Shown: positions 1 to 6,429, numbered from the stretch's first letter. The stretch: DNA of 9,930 nt from an uncultured Anaerotruncus sp. (GCA_910586875.1 CAJUJI010000110.1:1-9930), one strand, 5' to 3'. Program-made: numbers and translations. Notes: a model not told the origin generated them from the letters alone.

Positions 1-5
1 GAGCA

Positions 6-97
6 GCGAGGAGTTATAGGAGTTTCGGACGGGAGCCGAAACTCCTGCGCACCCGCGAGGAGCTATAGGAGTTTCGGACGGCCGAAACTCCTGCGCA
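6..97. repeat. Two tandem copies of a hairpin-forming repeat
   Basis: Copy 1 spans 6-51 and copy 2 spans 55-97. They differ by one substitution (T14 versus C63) and by three bases missing from the loop of copy 2. Each holds a perfect 11-bp inverted repeat, AGGAGTTTCGG / CCGAAACTCCT: arms 18-28 and 36-46 with a 7-nt loop, and arms 67-77 and 82-92 with a 4-nt loop. No T-tract follows either hairpin, so they are not ordinary terminators. The pattern of conserved arms with a variable loop fits a REP-like intergenic palindrome or an RNA processing hairpin. More copies may lie upstream of the window edge. Confidence 0.85.
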
Positions 98-138
98 TCA
101 GCCTGCTGGTAGGCAGCAAAAAGAAAAAGAGGAATCGT

Positions 139-417
139 ATGTTTGAGGTTTTACTATTCATGATTGTAGGGATGTTACTGGGGCTAAAGGTATTTCCCGA
201 GCGACTCCAAAAATATAATAGTTGGCTGCAAACGGTAGTTGTTTGTGTGCTGATCTTTCTGATGGGAGTAGGTCTGGGCAAAAGCCCGACCTTTTTTGCA
301 GATTTGGCAAGTGTTGGCGGTAAGGCGCTCATTTTTGCGGTGCTGCCTGCATTGCTATCGATCGTTTGTGTGTATTTGCTTACCCGTTACCTATTTAAAG
401 GGGAGGAAAAGGAATGA
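139..417 (+). CDS. lysO: LysO-type lysine exporter, N-terminal subunit
   Basis: This 92-residue protein is almost entirely membrane: helices at about 1-19, 28-48 and 60-87, with the family-like FLMGVGLG stretch at about 40-47. It corresponds to the first third of the single-chain LysO (YbjE, DUF340) exporter of E. coli, which moves L-lysine out across the inner membrane. The ATG follows an AAAGAGGA ribosome binding site at about 5 nt. Its TGA overlaps the ATG of the next gene (ATGA at 414-417), so the two halves should be translationally coupled and made in equal amounts. Split LysO pairs of this kind are known in Firmicutes. Function is inferred from family resemblance; the lysine specificity is not visible in the sequence. 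No promoter is visible between the upstream repeats and the start. Confidence 0.85.
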   Translation: MFEVLLFMIVGMLLGLKVFPERLQKYNSWLQTVVVCVLIFLMGVGLGKSPTFFADLASVGGKALIFAVLPALLSIVCVYLLTRYLFKGEEKE

Positions 418-1013
418 TCCTGCTGGCAGTTATCAGCCTTTTGCTGGGTATTTTCTGCGGTGGCTGGCTGTTTTCCCCCGAACTTTCCGCCCAAATGGGG
501 GGCTGGTCTGGCTATGCGCTGAATCTGCTGAGTATCTCGGTTGGCATCAGTGTTGGCGCGAACAAGACCATTTTGCGGCATATGCGCGAAAACAGCAAGC
601 TGGTGCTGGTTATCCCAGCAGGTGTTATTGTCAGCTCGCTTGTGGGTGGCGCATTGTGTGGGCTGTTGGTTGGAGAGCCAATAAATCTGGGAATGGCGAT
701 TGCCGCAGGGCTGGGTTGGTATAGTTTGTCCGGTGTTATGCTTACCGAGCTGGCCGGCGCTCAGGCAGGAACGCTAACCTTTCTTGCAAATGTATTTCGG
801 GAAATTTTCTCCTTTTTAGTGATTCCTATGGTTTCCCGCCATCTGAATGGCTATGCTGCGATCGCGTCAGCTGCCGCTACCAGTGAGGATACCACCTTAC
901 CAATGATTATGCGCTGCACCAACGAGCAAACCGCGGTAATCTCGGTGCTGAATGGGGTGCTTTGTTCCCTTGCCGTACCCTTTCTAATTCAGTTTTCCTT
1001 TTATTTGGGTTAA
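414..1013 (+). CDS. lysO: LysO-type lysine exporter, C-terminal subunit
   Basis: This 199-residue membrane protein carries the larger C-terminal part of a LysO (DUF340) exporter, with about five or six hydrophobic helices. Motifs resembling the family are GLGWYSLSGVM (about 101-111) and a polar SEDTTLPMI stretch (about 156-164) just before the last helix, in the position of the acidic, substrate-path region of LysO proteins. It starts within the stop codon of the N-terminal subunit behind a strong AAGGGGAGG at 398-406, spaced 7 nt. The two products together match the single-chain E. coli protein in total length (about 290 residues). A strong bidirectional terminator follows the stop. The likely role is export of excess lysine or a toxic analogue. 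The family call is firm; the substrate is inferred. Confidence 0.87.
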   Translation: MILLAVISLLLGIFCGGWLFSPELSAQMGGWSGYALNLLSISVGISVGANKTILRHMRENSKLVLVIPAGVIVSSLVGGALCGLLVGEPINLGMAIAAGLGWYSLSGVMLTELAGAQAGTLTFLANVFREIFSFLVIPMVSRHLNGYAAIASAAATSEDTTLPMIMRCTNEQTAVISVLNGVLCSLAVPFLIQFSFYLG

Positions 1014-1033
1014 GAAGATGCCTGAAAAATGAA

Positions 1034-1064
1034 AAGCTGCCAGCATTCTGCTGGCAGCTTTTTT
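1034..1064. terminator. Bidirectional terminator between the LysO genes and spoIIID
   Basis: The perfect stem AGCTGCCAGCA (1035-1045) pairs with TGCTGGCAGCT (1049-1059) around a TTC loop, extended by A-T pairs. A T-run (1059-1064) follows on the + strand, and an A-run (1032-1035) supplies a shorter T-run on the - strand. It lies between convergent genes. The spoIIID stop codon (1063-1065) overlaps its edge, so it probably ends both transcripts. Confidence 0.92.
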
Positions 1065-1323
1065 AACCGCGTGCTTTTAGCCGCGCATATTTTTCACGGG
1101 TCGCAATCCCTCCGCGGATGTGCCGCTCGGATTTGTTGCGTTCCAATACTTCCTTTACCTGTGCAAAAATTGTAGGATTGAGTTTTTTTAAACGTTCGGT
1201 TACATCTTTATGTACAGTTGATTTTGAAATATGAAATTCCTTTGCAGTTGCCCGCACGGTGGTATTATGTTCAATGATGTAGTGGGCAAAAACGATCGCC
1301 CGTTCCTCTGGCAAGCCCTTCAA
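1063..1323 (-). CDS. spoIIID: Stage III sporulation DNA-binding regulator SpoIIID
   Basis: The 86-residue product matches SpoIIID, the small mother-cell regulator that both activates and represses sigma-E-dependent genes during sporulation. The helix-turn-helix lies at about 22-45, with the diagnostic TVRATAKEFHISKSTVHKD run. The C-terminal basic segment HIRGGIATREKYARLK (about 68-83) corresponds to the second DNA-contacting region of the family. Length is close to the B. subtilis protein (93). The start is TTG: an in-frame TAG lies two codons upstream, leaving no upstream start, and GGGGAGG sits 7 nt before it. A CATATACT box about 35 nt upstream of the start suggests transcription by sigma-E, as in B. 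subtilis. Its presence marks the organism as a spore former. Confidence 0.96.
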   Translation of the reverse strand: MKGLPEERAIVFAHYIIEHNTTVRATAKEFHISKSTVHKDVTERLKKLNPTIFAQVKEVLERNKSERHIRGGIATREKYARLKARG

Positions 1324-1357
1324 AACCTAACCTCCCCTGCAAATTCTGTCTATGCAA

Positions 1358-1365
1358 AGTATATG
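1358..1365 (-). promoter_or_regulatory. Sigma-E-like -10 box of spoIIID
   Basis: Read on the - strand this is CATATACT, a full match to the -10 consensus I recall for sporulation sigma-E (CATAYWMT). It is placed about 35 nt before the TTG start. The expected -35 region about 14 nt upstream is only weakly matched, so the call rests on the -10 box, the position and the known sigma-E control of spoIIID. Confidence 0.5.
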
Positions 1366-1440
1366 AGGGCTTTTCTTTTCGCAGAACGCCCGATCATGCA
1401 AAAACAGCAGGAGAAGGCAATTTGGGCATGAAAACCGTCG

Positions 1441-1482
1441 GCCAAAACAAACGCATACCTGGCAACAAGCAGGTATGCGTTT
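1441..1482 (-). terminator. Probable terminator of the blaI-M56 operon
   Basis: A perfect 13-bp stem (1449-1461 with 1470-1482, AAACGCATACCTG and its complement) encloses an 8-nt loop. On the - strand it is followed by TTGTTTTGG, a broken but T-rich tract. It lies about 50 nt after the M56 stop codon and before the spoIIID promoter region, which fits an end for the operon. Confidence 0.7.
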
Positions 1483-1534
1483 ATACAAAAAGTATTCTTT
1501 CAGAGGGGCCCTGGAGGGGATGTTGTCAATGCAG

Positions 1535-3625
1535 TCAGTCCCAGTCGCCACTGAGGATTTTGTCCCAAGCGGTATCCCAGGCAAAATCCCAGGTAGCGTC
1601 CCAATTTTCGTCGAGGGGGGCGTGTTCGGCAAATTTCTCCAACTCAGATTCATCGAAATCCGGTGTTTCCTCAAAAAAATCGTCAACCTCTGCTTGGGTC
1701 ATGTAGGAGACGCTTTCGATTGTACCAGCTTTATCCCTTTGGATGCGCAATGCAACCGTTCCTTTTGGATCGGTTTGCAGTGTGACAAGCGATTGGTTTT
1801 CTCGTTGATCCAATAGGATGCTCAGTCGTTCCCCTTTATAATAATAGGCGGTGCCCTCGTGGGTGATCCCAAGCGCGCGGTATTCTTCATCACGCCGGTT
1901 TTCCTGCACGATTTTGAGTGCTTCCAGCTCGCGCTCCTTGCCCAGCTTATTCAATAGTACGCTTTGAAAATTTATGCGCTGGTCCTGTGCCGCTAAATCC
2001 AAAAATTGGTTGAGCTGTTTGGCGCTCATGCTCTCAGCAGCGATCGAAAAGAAGGTGAGATTTTTGTCATCATAAGCTTTTTGCGCATAATACATAAAAA
2101 GCGGATCGTCCGGCTTTAGCTGTTTTAGGCTGACATTGAAAAAATCGAGTCTCTGATCTTGATAAATTTGATCTAAATAGCGCCGTTGAGAGCTGCTGTC
2201 CAATTGGGCGAAAACAGCCGCAAATTGTGCAATGCTGCCATTCTCATAATAGTATTCTGCTGTTAAAGCGTCAGGCTTACTGTCACCAATATAACCAACA
2301 TAAAACACCAACGGCCATTCAACCGGATGTTCTGAAGATGCTTTTTCCATCCTCAACCGGGCGAGCAAATTGGTTAACGCCTCCAAAGCGGCAGGATCGT
2401 TTTGGTAGGATTTACAACCGTCATCAAATAGAACATTCATGACCCTCCCATCCGGTAAGGTCAGATTTGTGCTGGCATAGGTGCCAGAGATGGATTCCTG
2501 CTTCACATTCCAACCGATCTCAAATAGGTAGGGGGGCTGATAGAATGCCTCCCGCGTATAAATCCAGTTTTTCATTGCTGCGGGGCGGGTCACAGGCAGG
2601 CCGGTATAAGCGCCGGCAACGGTTGCGCCCACCGTCAGAAGAATTGCGAATACCACCGATAGGATGGCAGCTGTGCGGGAAATCTTATGAAACTTCATGA
2701 TAGCATTCAACCTTTCTTTTAACAGTGCTGCGCTTTCATTCAGCATGACCGATGCAGGCGCACTTTTATAGGTTCCGCTGTTGCCCATTGCGTGTAGCAG
2801 CGTATCCCCATAAACGCGCCGTTGGGCCGTGTCCAACGTTTGCAGCACTGCCTCATCACAGGAAAGCTCACAAACACGGCTGATCTCTCGGTTCATCCAA
2901 TAGACCAGCGGATTAAACCAATGCACACAGAGAACAAGCTGTACCAACCATTTATAAAATAGATCCCGCCGTTTGTAATGGGTCAGTTCATGCAGAATGG
3001 TGTACTGAAAATCTGCGTCTGGCAGACTGGCGGTTGGCAGAACGATACAGGGGCAAAAGAAGCCATACAGCAGCGGTGAGGAAATCAGAGGGTTGATCGA
3101 GAGCTCGAGCGGCCGTTTCACGCCAGCTTGTGCGCTGAGCTGCGCCAGCCGGTCAAGCAGTGCGATGTCAGAGACCTCCTCACAGCTTGCGCGCAGATAG
3201 TTGATAAAGCTTTGATAAATGGTGATTTTCCGCAGCAGCAGTCCCGCCGCAACCGCTAACCACAGCAGTCCCAAATGGGACAGCATGGATGGAGGACTTT
3301 TGTGGGCATCGCCGGCGGCAGGCGGGGAGGACGGCGCTGGCGAGGTAGAGATAGCCAGCGCCTCCTCATCCGGCAGCGGGGCAGCCGCCTGCACAGCCGA
3401 TGTTTGCGGTGCAGTGCGCAGCTCTGCTTGTGTAAACAGCAATCCGACAGCGCTAACCGGTGGGGTGAACGGCAGCAGCAGACGGGCGATGACCACCAGC
3501 CAAATATAATATTGCCACCGCTTGCTGAGCCGGTGCTGCACCAGCGGCTTGCAGAGCAACAGGGTCAGGATAAGCAGCGAGCCGGAAACGGATAGAGAAA
3601 GTATAAGCTTGAAAAGGCTGTTCAT
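1535..3625 (-). CDS. M56 (BlaR1/MecR1-type) membrane sensor metalloprotease
   Basis: The 696-residue protein starts with two membrane helices (about 5-25 and 39-60), then a Pro/Ala-rich loop and a helix at about 117-132. The M56 zinc protease domain has HELTH at 212-216 and a CELSCDEAV segment at 252-260 that should supply the third zinc ligand (E253). A last helix (about 318-341) leads to a 355-residue outer domain. In BlaR1/MecR1 that domain binds penicillin and triggers cleavage of the repressor. Here I see no penicillin-binding motifs. Instead there are about three helical repeats of 30 residues (about 473-564) and a tail with Trp-Asp every four residues (675-688). The ATG overlaps the blaI stop by 4 bp, so the sensor and its repressor target are coupled. 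Family is certain; the signal sensed is unknown. Confidence 0.92.
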   Translation of the reverse strand: MNSLFKLILSLSVSGSLLILTLLLCKPLVQHRLSKRWQYYIWLVVIARLLLPFTPPVSAVGLLFTQAELRTAPQTSAVQAAAPLPDEEALAISTSPAPSSPPAAGDAHKSPPSMLSHLGLLWLAVAAGLLLRKITIYQSFINYLRASCEEVSDIALLDRLAQLSAQAGVKRPLELSINPLISSPLLYGFFCPCIVLPTASLPDADFQYTILHELTHYKRRDLFYKWLVQLVLCVHWFNPLVYWMNREISRVCELSCDEAVLQTLDTAQRRVYGDTLLHAMGNSGTYKSAPASVMLNESAALLKERLNAIMKFHKISRTAAILSVVFAILLTVGATVAGAYTGLPVTRPAAMKNWIYTREAFYQPPYLFEIGWNVKQESISGTYASTNLTLPDGRVMNVLFDDGCKSYQNDPAALEALTNLLARLRMEKASSEHPVEWPLVFYVGYIGDSKPDALTAEYYYENGSIAQFAAVFAQLDSSSQRRYLDQIYQDQRLDFFNVSLKQLKPDDPLFMYYAQKAYDDKNLTFFSIAAESMSAKQLNQFLDLAAQDQRINFQSVLLNKLGKERELEALKIVQENRRDEEYRALGITHEGTAYYYKGERLSILLDQRENQSLVTLQTDPKGTVALRIQRDKAGTIESVSYMTQAEVDDFFEETPDFDESELEKFAEHAPLDENWDATWDFAWDTAWDKILSGDWD
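1556..1603 (-). repeat. 12-bp coding repeat giving a Trp-Asp tail
   Basis: Four consecutive 12-nt units each begin TGGGAY on the - strand and encode W-D-x-x (residues 675-690 of the M56 protease). A further Trp-Asp pair ends the protein at 695-696. The units share the first five or six bases and vary in the rest, so this is an old or selected repeat rather than a fresh duplication. Confidence 0.75.
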
Positions 3626-4002
3626 TTCTCCTCACTCCCGTCTGCCCAAAAGCGTTTTAGCTCCTCGTAGTCCTCTGCGGAGAGCAGCTCCCGTTGAATC
3701 AGTGTTGAAACCAGCCCTTTTGCGCTGCCCTCGTACAGCTTGTTCAGAAAGGTTTGGGTTTGTGCCGCTTGATAGTCCGCCTCCGAAACAAGCGCGGTAT
3801 ATTCATTGCGGCGGCCGATTTTGTTGGTCTTTAAAAGCCCCTTCTCCACCAGACGGGACAATAGCGTAATGATGGTGTTCTTTTGCCAGGTGCGGCCGGT
3901 TTGCACCAACGCTTCCATAATCTGGGCGTAAAGCGCCTGGCCGCCGTTTGCCCATACAATTTTCATCAGCTCTAGCTCGGAATCGGAAACCTGTGGAATC
4001 AT
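3622..4002 (-). CDS. BlaI/MecI/CopY-family transcriptional repressor
   Basis: The 126-residue winged-helix protein has the family layout: N-terminal VSDSELELMKIVW, a recognition region around TWQKNTIITLLSRLVEKGLL (38-57), and a C-terminal dimerisation segment including FLNKLYEGSAKGLVSTLI (85-102). The family binds DNA as a dimer and is inactivated by cleavage in the C-terminal domain. By my alignment the S. aureus BlaI cleavage bond corresponds to about T100-L101. The ATG at 4002 is preceded by an AAGGGGG site spaced 7 nt; the frame stays open upstream into the transporter gene, but that part is not family sequence. The stop overlaps the protease start. The upstream promoter carries two operator-like boxes, so autoregulation is likely. 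Other targets of the repressor are unknown. Confidence 0.94.
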   Translation of the reverse strand: MIPQVSDSELELMKIVWANGGQALYAQIMEALVQTGRTWQKNTIITLLSRLVEKGLLKTNKIGRRNEYTALVSEADYQAAQTQTFLNKLYEGSAKGLVSTLIQRELLSAEDYEELKRFWADGSEEK

Positions 4003-4012
4003 TGGACTGCCC

Positions 4013-4077
4013 CCTTTTGATAAGATAACAGATTGTCGTCCTATCAAAAGGATAACATGTTGTAGGCTAATTGTCAA
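4013..4077 (-). promoter_or_regulatory. Promoter and operator-like boxes of blaI-M56
   Basis: On the - strand: TTGACA (4072-4077), a 17-nt spacer, and TATCCT (4049-4054). Two 14-nt boxes, TACAACATGTTATC (4051-4064, over the spacer and -10) and GACAATCTGTTATC (4024-4037, near +1), match at 11 of 14 positions with centres 27 bp apart. Both contain ACA-N3-TGT. A perfect 10-bp inverted repeat (4042-4051 with 4013-4022) frames the second box. The layout fits repression by the BlaI-type product. The boxes differ from the classic TACA-N2-TGTA operator in spacing, so the binding protein is inferred. Confidence 0.7.
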
Positions 4078-4955
4078 GCCTTGCGATGATATTCCGAAAT
4101 AACCAGTCCGATTAAGGTCAGCGCAATGCCGCCAATTGCGGCAGAGGTGATGGTCTCGCGCAGGATGAGCGCAGAGGTGATGGTTGTGATGACCGGAATC
4201 ATATAGATATAGACGCTTGTCCGTACCGCGCCAAGGGTATGTACAGCAAAATTCCAGGTGACGAAGCCGAGCGCGGAGGCACCTACACTCAGAAAAAGAA
4301 AGTTCAGCAGAATGTCTGGCGCGGCAAATTGTGTGAGCTGCACCGAAAAGCCGAAGCTGGAAAGCGCCGGCAGCATCCATACAATGCCATAAAAAAAGGT
4401 GCGTCTGGTCACCTGAATGAGCGGATAGCCGTATTCGCCGAGCTTTTTGGTGAGGGTGGAATAAATTGCCCAGATGATCGCTGCCCCACCCGCGAGCAGG
4501 TCGCCCTTGAGCATCAGTGTGACCCCCTTACCGCCGAAGCTGATCAGATAAATTCCCACCATAGCGACCGCAAACCCTAAAAGAAACCAACCGTTTGGCC
4601 GCTTTTCGCCCAAAAACAGACAGCCGCATACCGCTGTAAAAAACGGGGCGATGGAGATGATCACCCCTACATTGGAGGCGAGCGTATAGGTCAATGCGAT
4701 ATTTTCCAGCAGATAATACAGTGTAATGCCGCTGAACCCTGCCGCCGCAAAAACAAGCTCCTGTTTGCGTTCCCGCAGCGTCAGCCGCCGCGGACAAAGC
4801 AGCCAGAGGGTGGCATAACCGATTAAAAAGCGGATGAATAGAATTTCTACCGGCTGAAAACTGCGCAACAGCACCTTGGTGGCGATGAAGGTGGTTCCCC
4901 AAACGAATGTGGTCAAAAGTGCGGCAAGATGCCCGAAGGTCAACGGACGATTCAC
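4074..4955 (-). CDS. EamA-domain DMT-superfamily transporter
   Basis: This is an integral membrane protein of about 293 residues with ten predicted helices arranged as two EamA repeats. The first repeat holds FVWGTTFIATKVLL near the N-terminus and NVGVIISIAPFFTAVCGCLFLGEK at its end (roughly 95-118). The second repeat begins about GDLLAGGAAIIWAIYSTLTKK and ends with YMIPVITTITSALILRETIT. Such proteins export or exchange small metabolites; the substrate cannot be read from sequence. I chose GTG at 4955 because GGGGGT lies 7 nt before it and the predicted promoter leaves only about 9 nt before the alternative ATG at 4970, which has no ribosome binding site. The ATG would add five residues. The stop codon lies inside the -35 box of blaI and no terminator intervenes, so some read-through into blaI is possible. 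Confidence 0.9.
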   Translation of the reverse strand: MNRPLTFGHLAALLTTFVWGTTFIATKVLLRSFQPVEILFIRFLIGYATLWLLCPRRLTLRERKQELVFAAAGFSGITLYYLLENIALTYTLASNVGVIISIAPFFTAVCGCLFLGEKRPNGWFLLGFAVAMVGIYLISFGGKGVTLMLKGDLLAGGAAIIWAIYSTLTKKLGEYGYPLIQVTRRTFFYGIVWMLPALSSFGFSVQLTQFAAPDILLNFLFLSVGASALGFVTWNFAVHTLGAVRTSVYIYMIPVITTITSALILRETITSAAIGGIALTLIGLVISEYHRKA

Positions 4956-4985
4956 AAGCAATACCCCCATACAAGCTTTTTTGCC

Positions 4986-5014
4986 ATTTTAGCACAAAAT
5001 AGCACGGCTGTCTT
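4986..5014 (-). promoter_or_regulatory. Probable promoter of the DMT transporter
   Basis: On the - strand, AAGACA (5009-5014), a 17-nt spacer, then TAAAAT (4986-4991) with an extended TG two bases before it. The start of transcription would be near 4979. This supports a GTG translation start at 4955 over the ATG at 4970. Confidence 0.55.
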
Positions 5015-5245
5015 GTGCGGGGGAGCTGTTTTAACGGGAGGAAATCGCTCATTTTGGCTTCAAAAGGGCATAAAATGCCGGATTACTGGCGATAATGGCT
5101 AAAAGAAGGTAGAAACTTTTTCGATATTTCAGTAGGAAACCCACTAGGCAATGGCAATTTCATCCGCTATAATAGACAATAGAATTACAAGATGTCTATA
5201 AATGAAGAAGAACTGCGATGTAAGCAGAAAAAAGAGGAGAAGAAA
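5015..5245. other. Divergent intergenic region before the secreted-protein gene
   Basis: No gene is visible in this interval. Apart from the + strand promoter at 5145-5173 and a short dyad at 5172-5199, I see only a minor GGCAT/ATGCC hairpin near 5067-5079. The open frame that runs back to 5192 lacks a ribosome binding site and is not coding. Confidence 0.6.
5145..5173 (+). promoter_or_regulatory. Promoter of the secreted-protein gene
   Basis: TAGGCA (5145-5150, four of six to consensus), a 17-nt spacer and a perfect TATAAT (5168-5173). The predicted start near 5180 gives a leader of about 65 nt. A 7-bp dyad, ATAGACA (5172-5178) and TGTCTAT (5193-5199), straddles the start point and could be an operator. 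Confidence 0.65.
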
Positions 5246-6376
5246 ATGAAAACAATATTTCGTATCGCACTTGCGTTGGCGATGGTGCTTGTGATGTCCT
5301 GTGTGGCATTTGCGGCAGAACCCGATTACATGGACAAAGATGAGATTGAAACGATGATTGACCAGCTTGCAGTATTCACTGGTTCCGCAAGCCGTGTGCA
5401 GATCGGGCAATTTGCACGGGATGGAGACGGTGAAGAATTATCTTATGACGGAGACCGCGTTCGCTCGGACGAGGATTTTTATGTTGCGATTCCGCCGTTG
5501 CAAGATAACCCCATTTTTGCGGATAAGAGCTGCTTTAAGGTGAAGTTCGAAAAAGAGGACAATGGTGCCCGCATCCGTTACGCACTGATTACCGAAAAGA
5601 TTTTTGACGAGGACGCAGGCCGCAAGGTTGCATTCCGCTTCATTCTCGCAGAGGATTATACCGATGAGGAATTTAAGGTAACCGGCACCGCGATTTTTAC
5701 TGCGAAAAAGGATATTGGTGTTATAGAGGGTGCAAATACAATTTTGCTTCCCAATGGTGAAGCCCTTTCTGAAAAGCATGTTGCTACCCATGGCTTTGAG
5801 GTTTATGAGGAAGGCAGAGCTGGAGAATATACAAAGGGCGTTATTAAGAAGGGCACTAAGCTGAAAATTCCGATTTCCTTCTGGGTCAAAAATGAGAAGA
5901 TCGACGGCGATTATGATGATATGGCCGGCAATGGCGGCACGGTTGTGAAGCCGACCAAGAACGAGGAGCATGAGGCGATCTGGGAAGACGAGAACAACAC
6001 CCTTGCGACTGTACGGATGAATGCTGACAGCGATGTGAAGGTTTATTATCCGAAGCTGTCCACCCGTTGGTATCCGCAGCTGCCGTTCACCGAGGCGTTC
6101 AGCAACCAGGATGCGTTTATTTATAACTTTATGGGCAACCCTGTGCTGTCCTCCACCTCGCGTGCAACCCTTGAGCTGCGCAATCCGTATGTGGATGACG
6201 AGGGCGAGCTGACCCTTGCGCCAGAGGATGTGATCATCTACCAGGTGAAGAATGGACAGCTGACAGACGTTTCCGAACAGTTTACTGCAACCGAAAATGA
6301 GGAAGGCGAACCGGTATTCTCGATTCGCACCCGTGAGCTGGGGATCTATGTGTTTGCAGAACAAGCGATTGGCTAA
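5246..6376 (+). CDS. Secreted acidic protein of unknown function
   Basis: I do not recognise this 376-residue protein. It begins with a clear signal peptide: K3 and R6, a hydrophobic core at about 7-20, and an AFA-A site near 23/24 for signal peptidase I. A cysteine at 19 (VMSC) makes a weak lipobox a less likely alternative. The mature part is rich in Asp and Glu, has alternating hydrophobic stretches that suggest beta structure, and has no membrane helix or LPXTG anchor. The C-terminal 60 residues (VIIYQVKNGQLTDVSEQF, then SIRTRELGIYVFAEQ) resemble a short beta-domain I associate with other clostridial surface proteins; this is a recollection, not a search. ATG 5246 is chosen over an open extension to 5192 because AGAGGAGA lies about 6 nt before it and the signal peptide starts there. 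It is monocistronic, with its own promoter and terminator. Confidence 0.85.
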   Translation: MKTIFRIALALAMVLVMSCVAFAAEPDYMDKDEIETMIDQLAVFTGSASRVQIGQFARDGDGEELSYDGDRVRSDEDFYVAIPPLQDNPIFADKSCFKVKFEKEDNGARIRYALITEKIFDEDAGRKVAFRFILAEDYTDEEFKVTGTAIFTAKKDIGVIEGANTILLPNGEALSEKHVATHGFEVYEEGRAGEYTKGVIKKGTKLKIPISFWVKNEKIDGDYDDMAGNGGTVVKPTKNEEHEAIWEDENNTLATVRMNADSDVKVYYPKLSTRWYPQLPFTEAFSNQDAFIYNFMGNPVLSSTSRATLELRNPYVDDEGELTLAPEDVIIYQVKNGQLTDVSEQFTATENEEGEPVFSIRTRELGIYVFAEQAIG

Positions 6377-6401
6377 AATTTTCTATGCGCAATTACGCAG
6401 T

Positions 6402-6429
6402 AAAAAAGTCCCGAAAGGGACTTTTTTTT
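6402..6429 (+). terminator. Terminator of the secreted-protein gene
   Basis: The stem AAGTCCC / GGGACTT is closed by a GAAA tetraloop (6413-6416), extended by A-T pairs and followed by an eight-base T-run (6422-6429). It lies 25 nt after the stop codon. This is a textbook intrinsic terminator. Confidence 0.95.

Noticed and set aside
6..97. Possible CRISPR array
   Set aside because: Only two units, internally palindromic, with no spacers of uniform length.
3622..4380. Longer 252-residue frame containing the BlaI-type repressor
   Set aside because: The upstream 126 codons run antisense-free but out of frame inside the transporter gene; family homology and the AAGGGGG site place the start at 4002.
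4528..5052. 174-codon frame on the - strand overlapping the transporter
   Set aside because: It is a shadow of the EamA gene in another frame, with Cys/Arg/His-rich nonsense composition.
5192..5245. N-terminal extension of the secreted protein
   Set aside because: It precedes the ribosome binding site and would bury the signal peptide behind 18 charged residues.
5438..6364. 308-codon open frame on the - strand
   Set aside because: It is antisense to the secreted-protein gene, whose promoter, signal peptide and terminator are all clear; its own sequence shows no family features.
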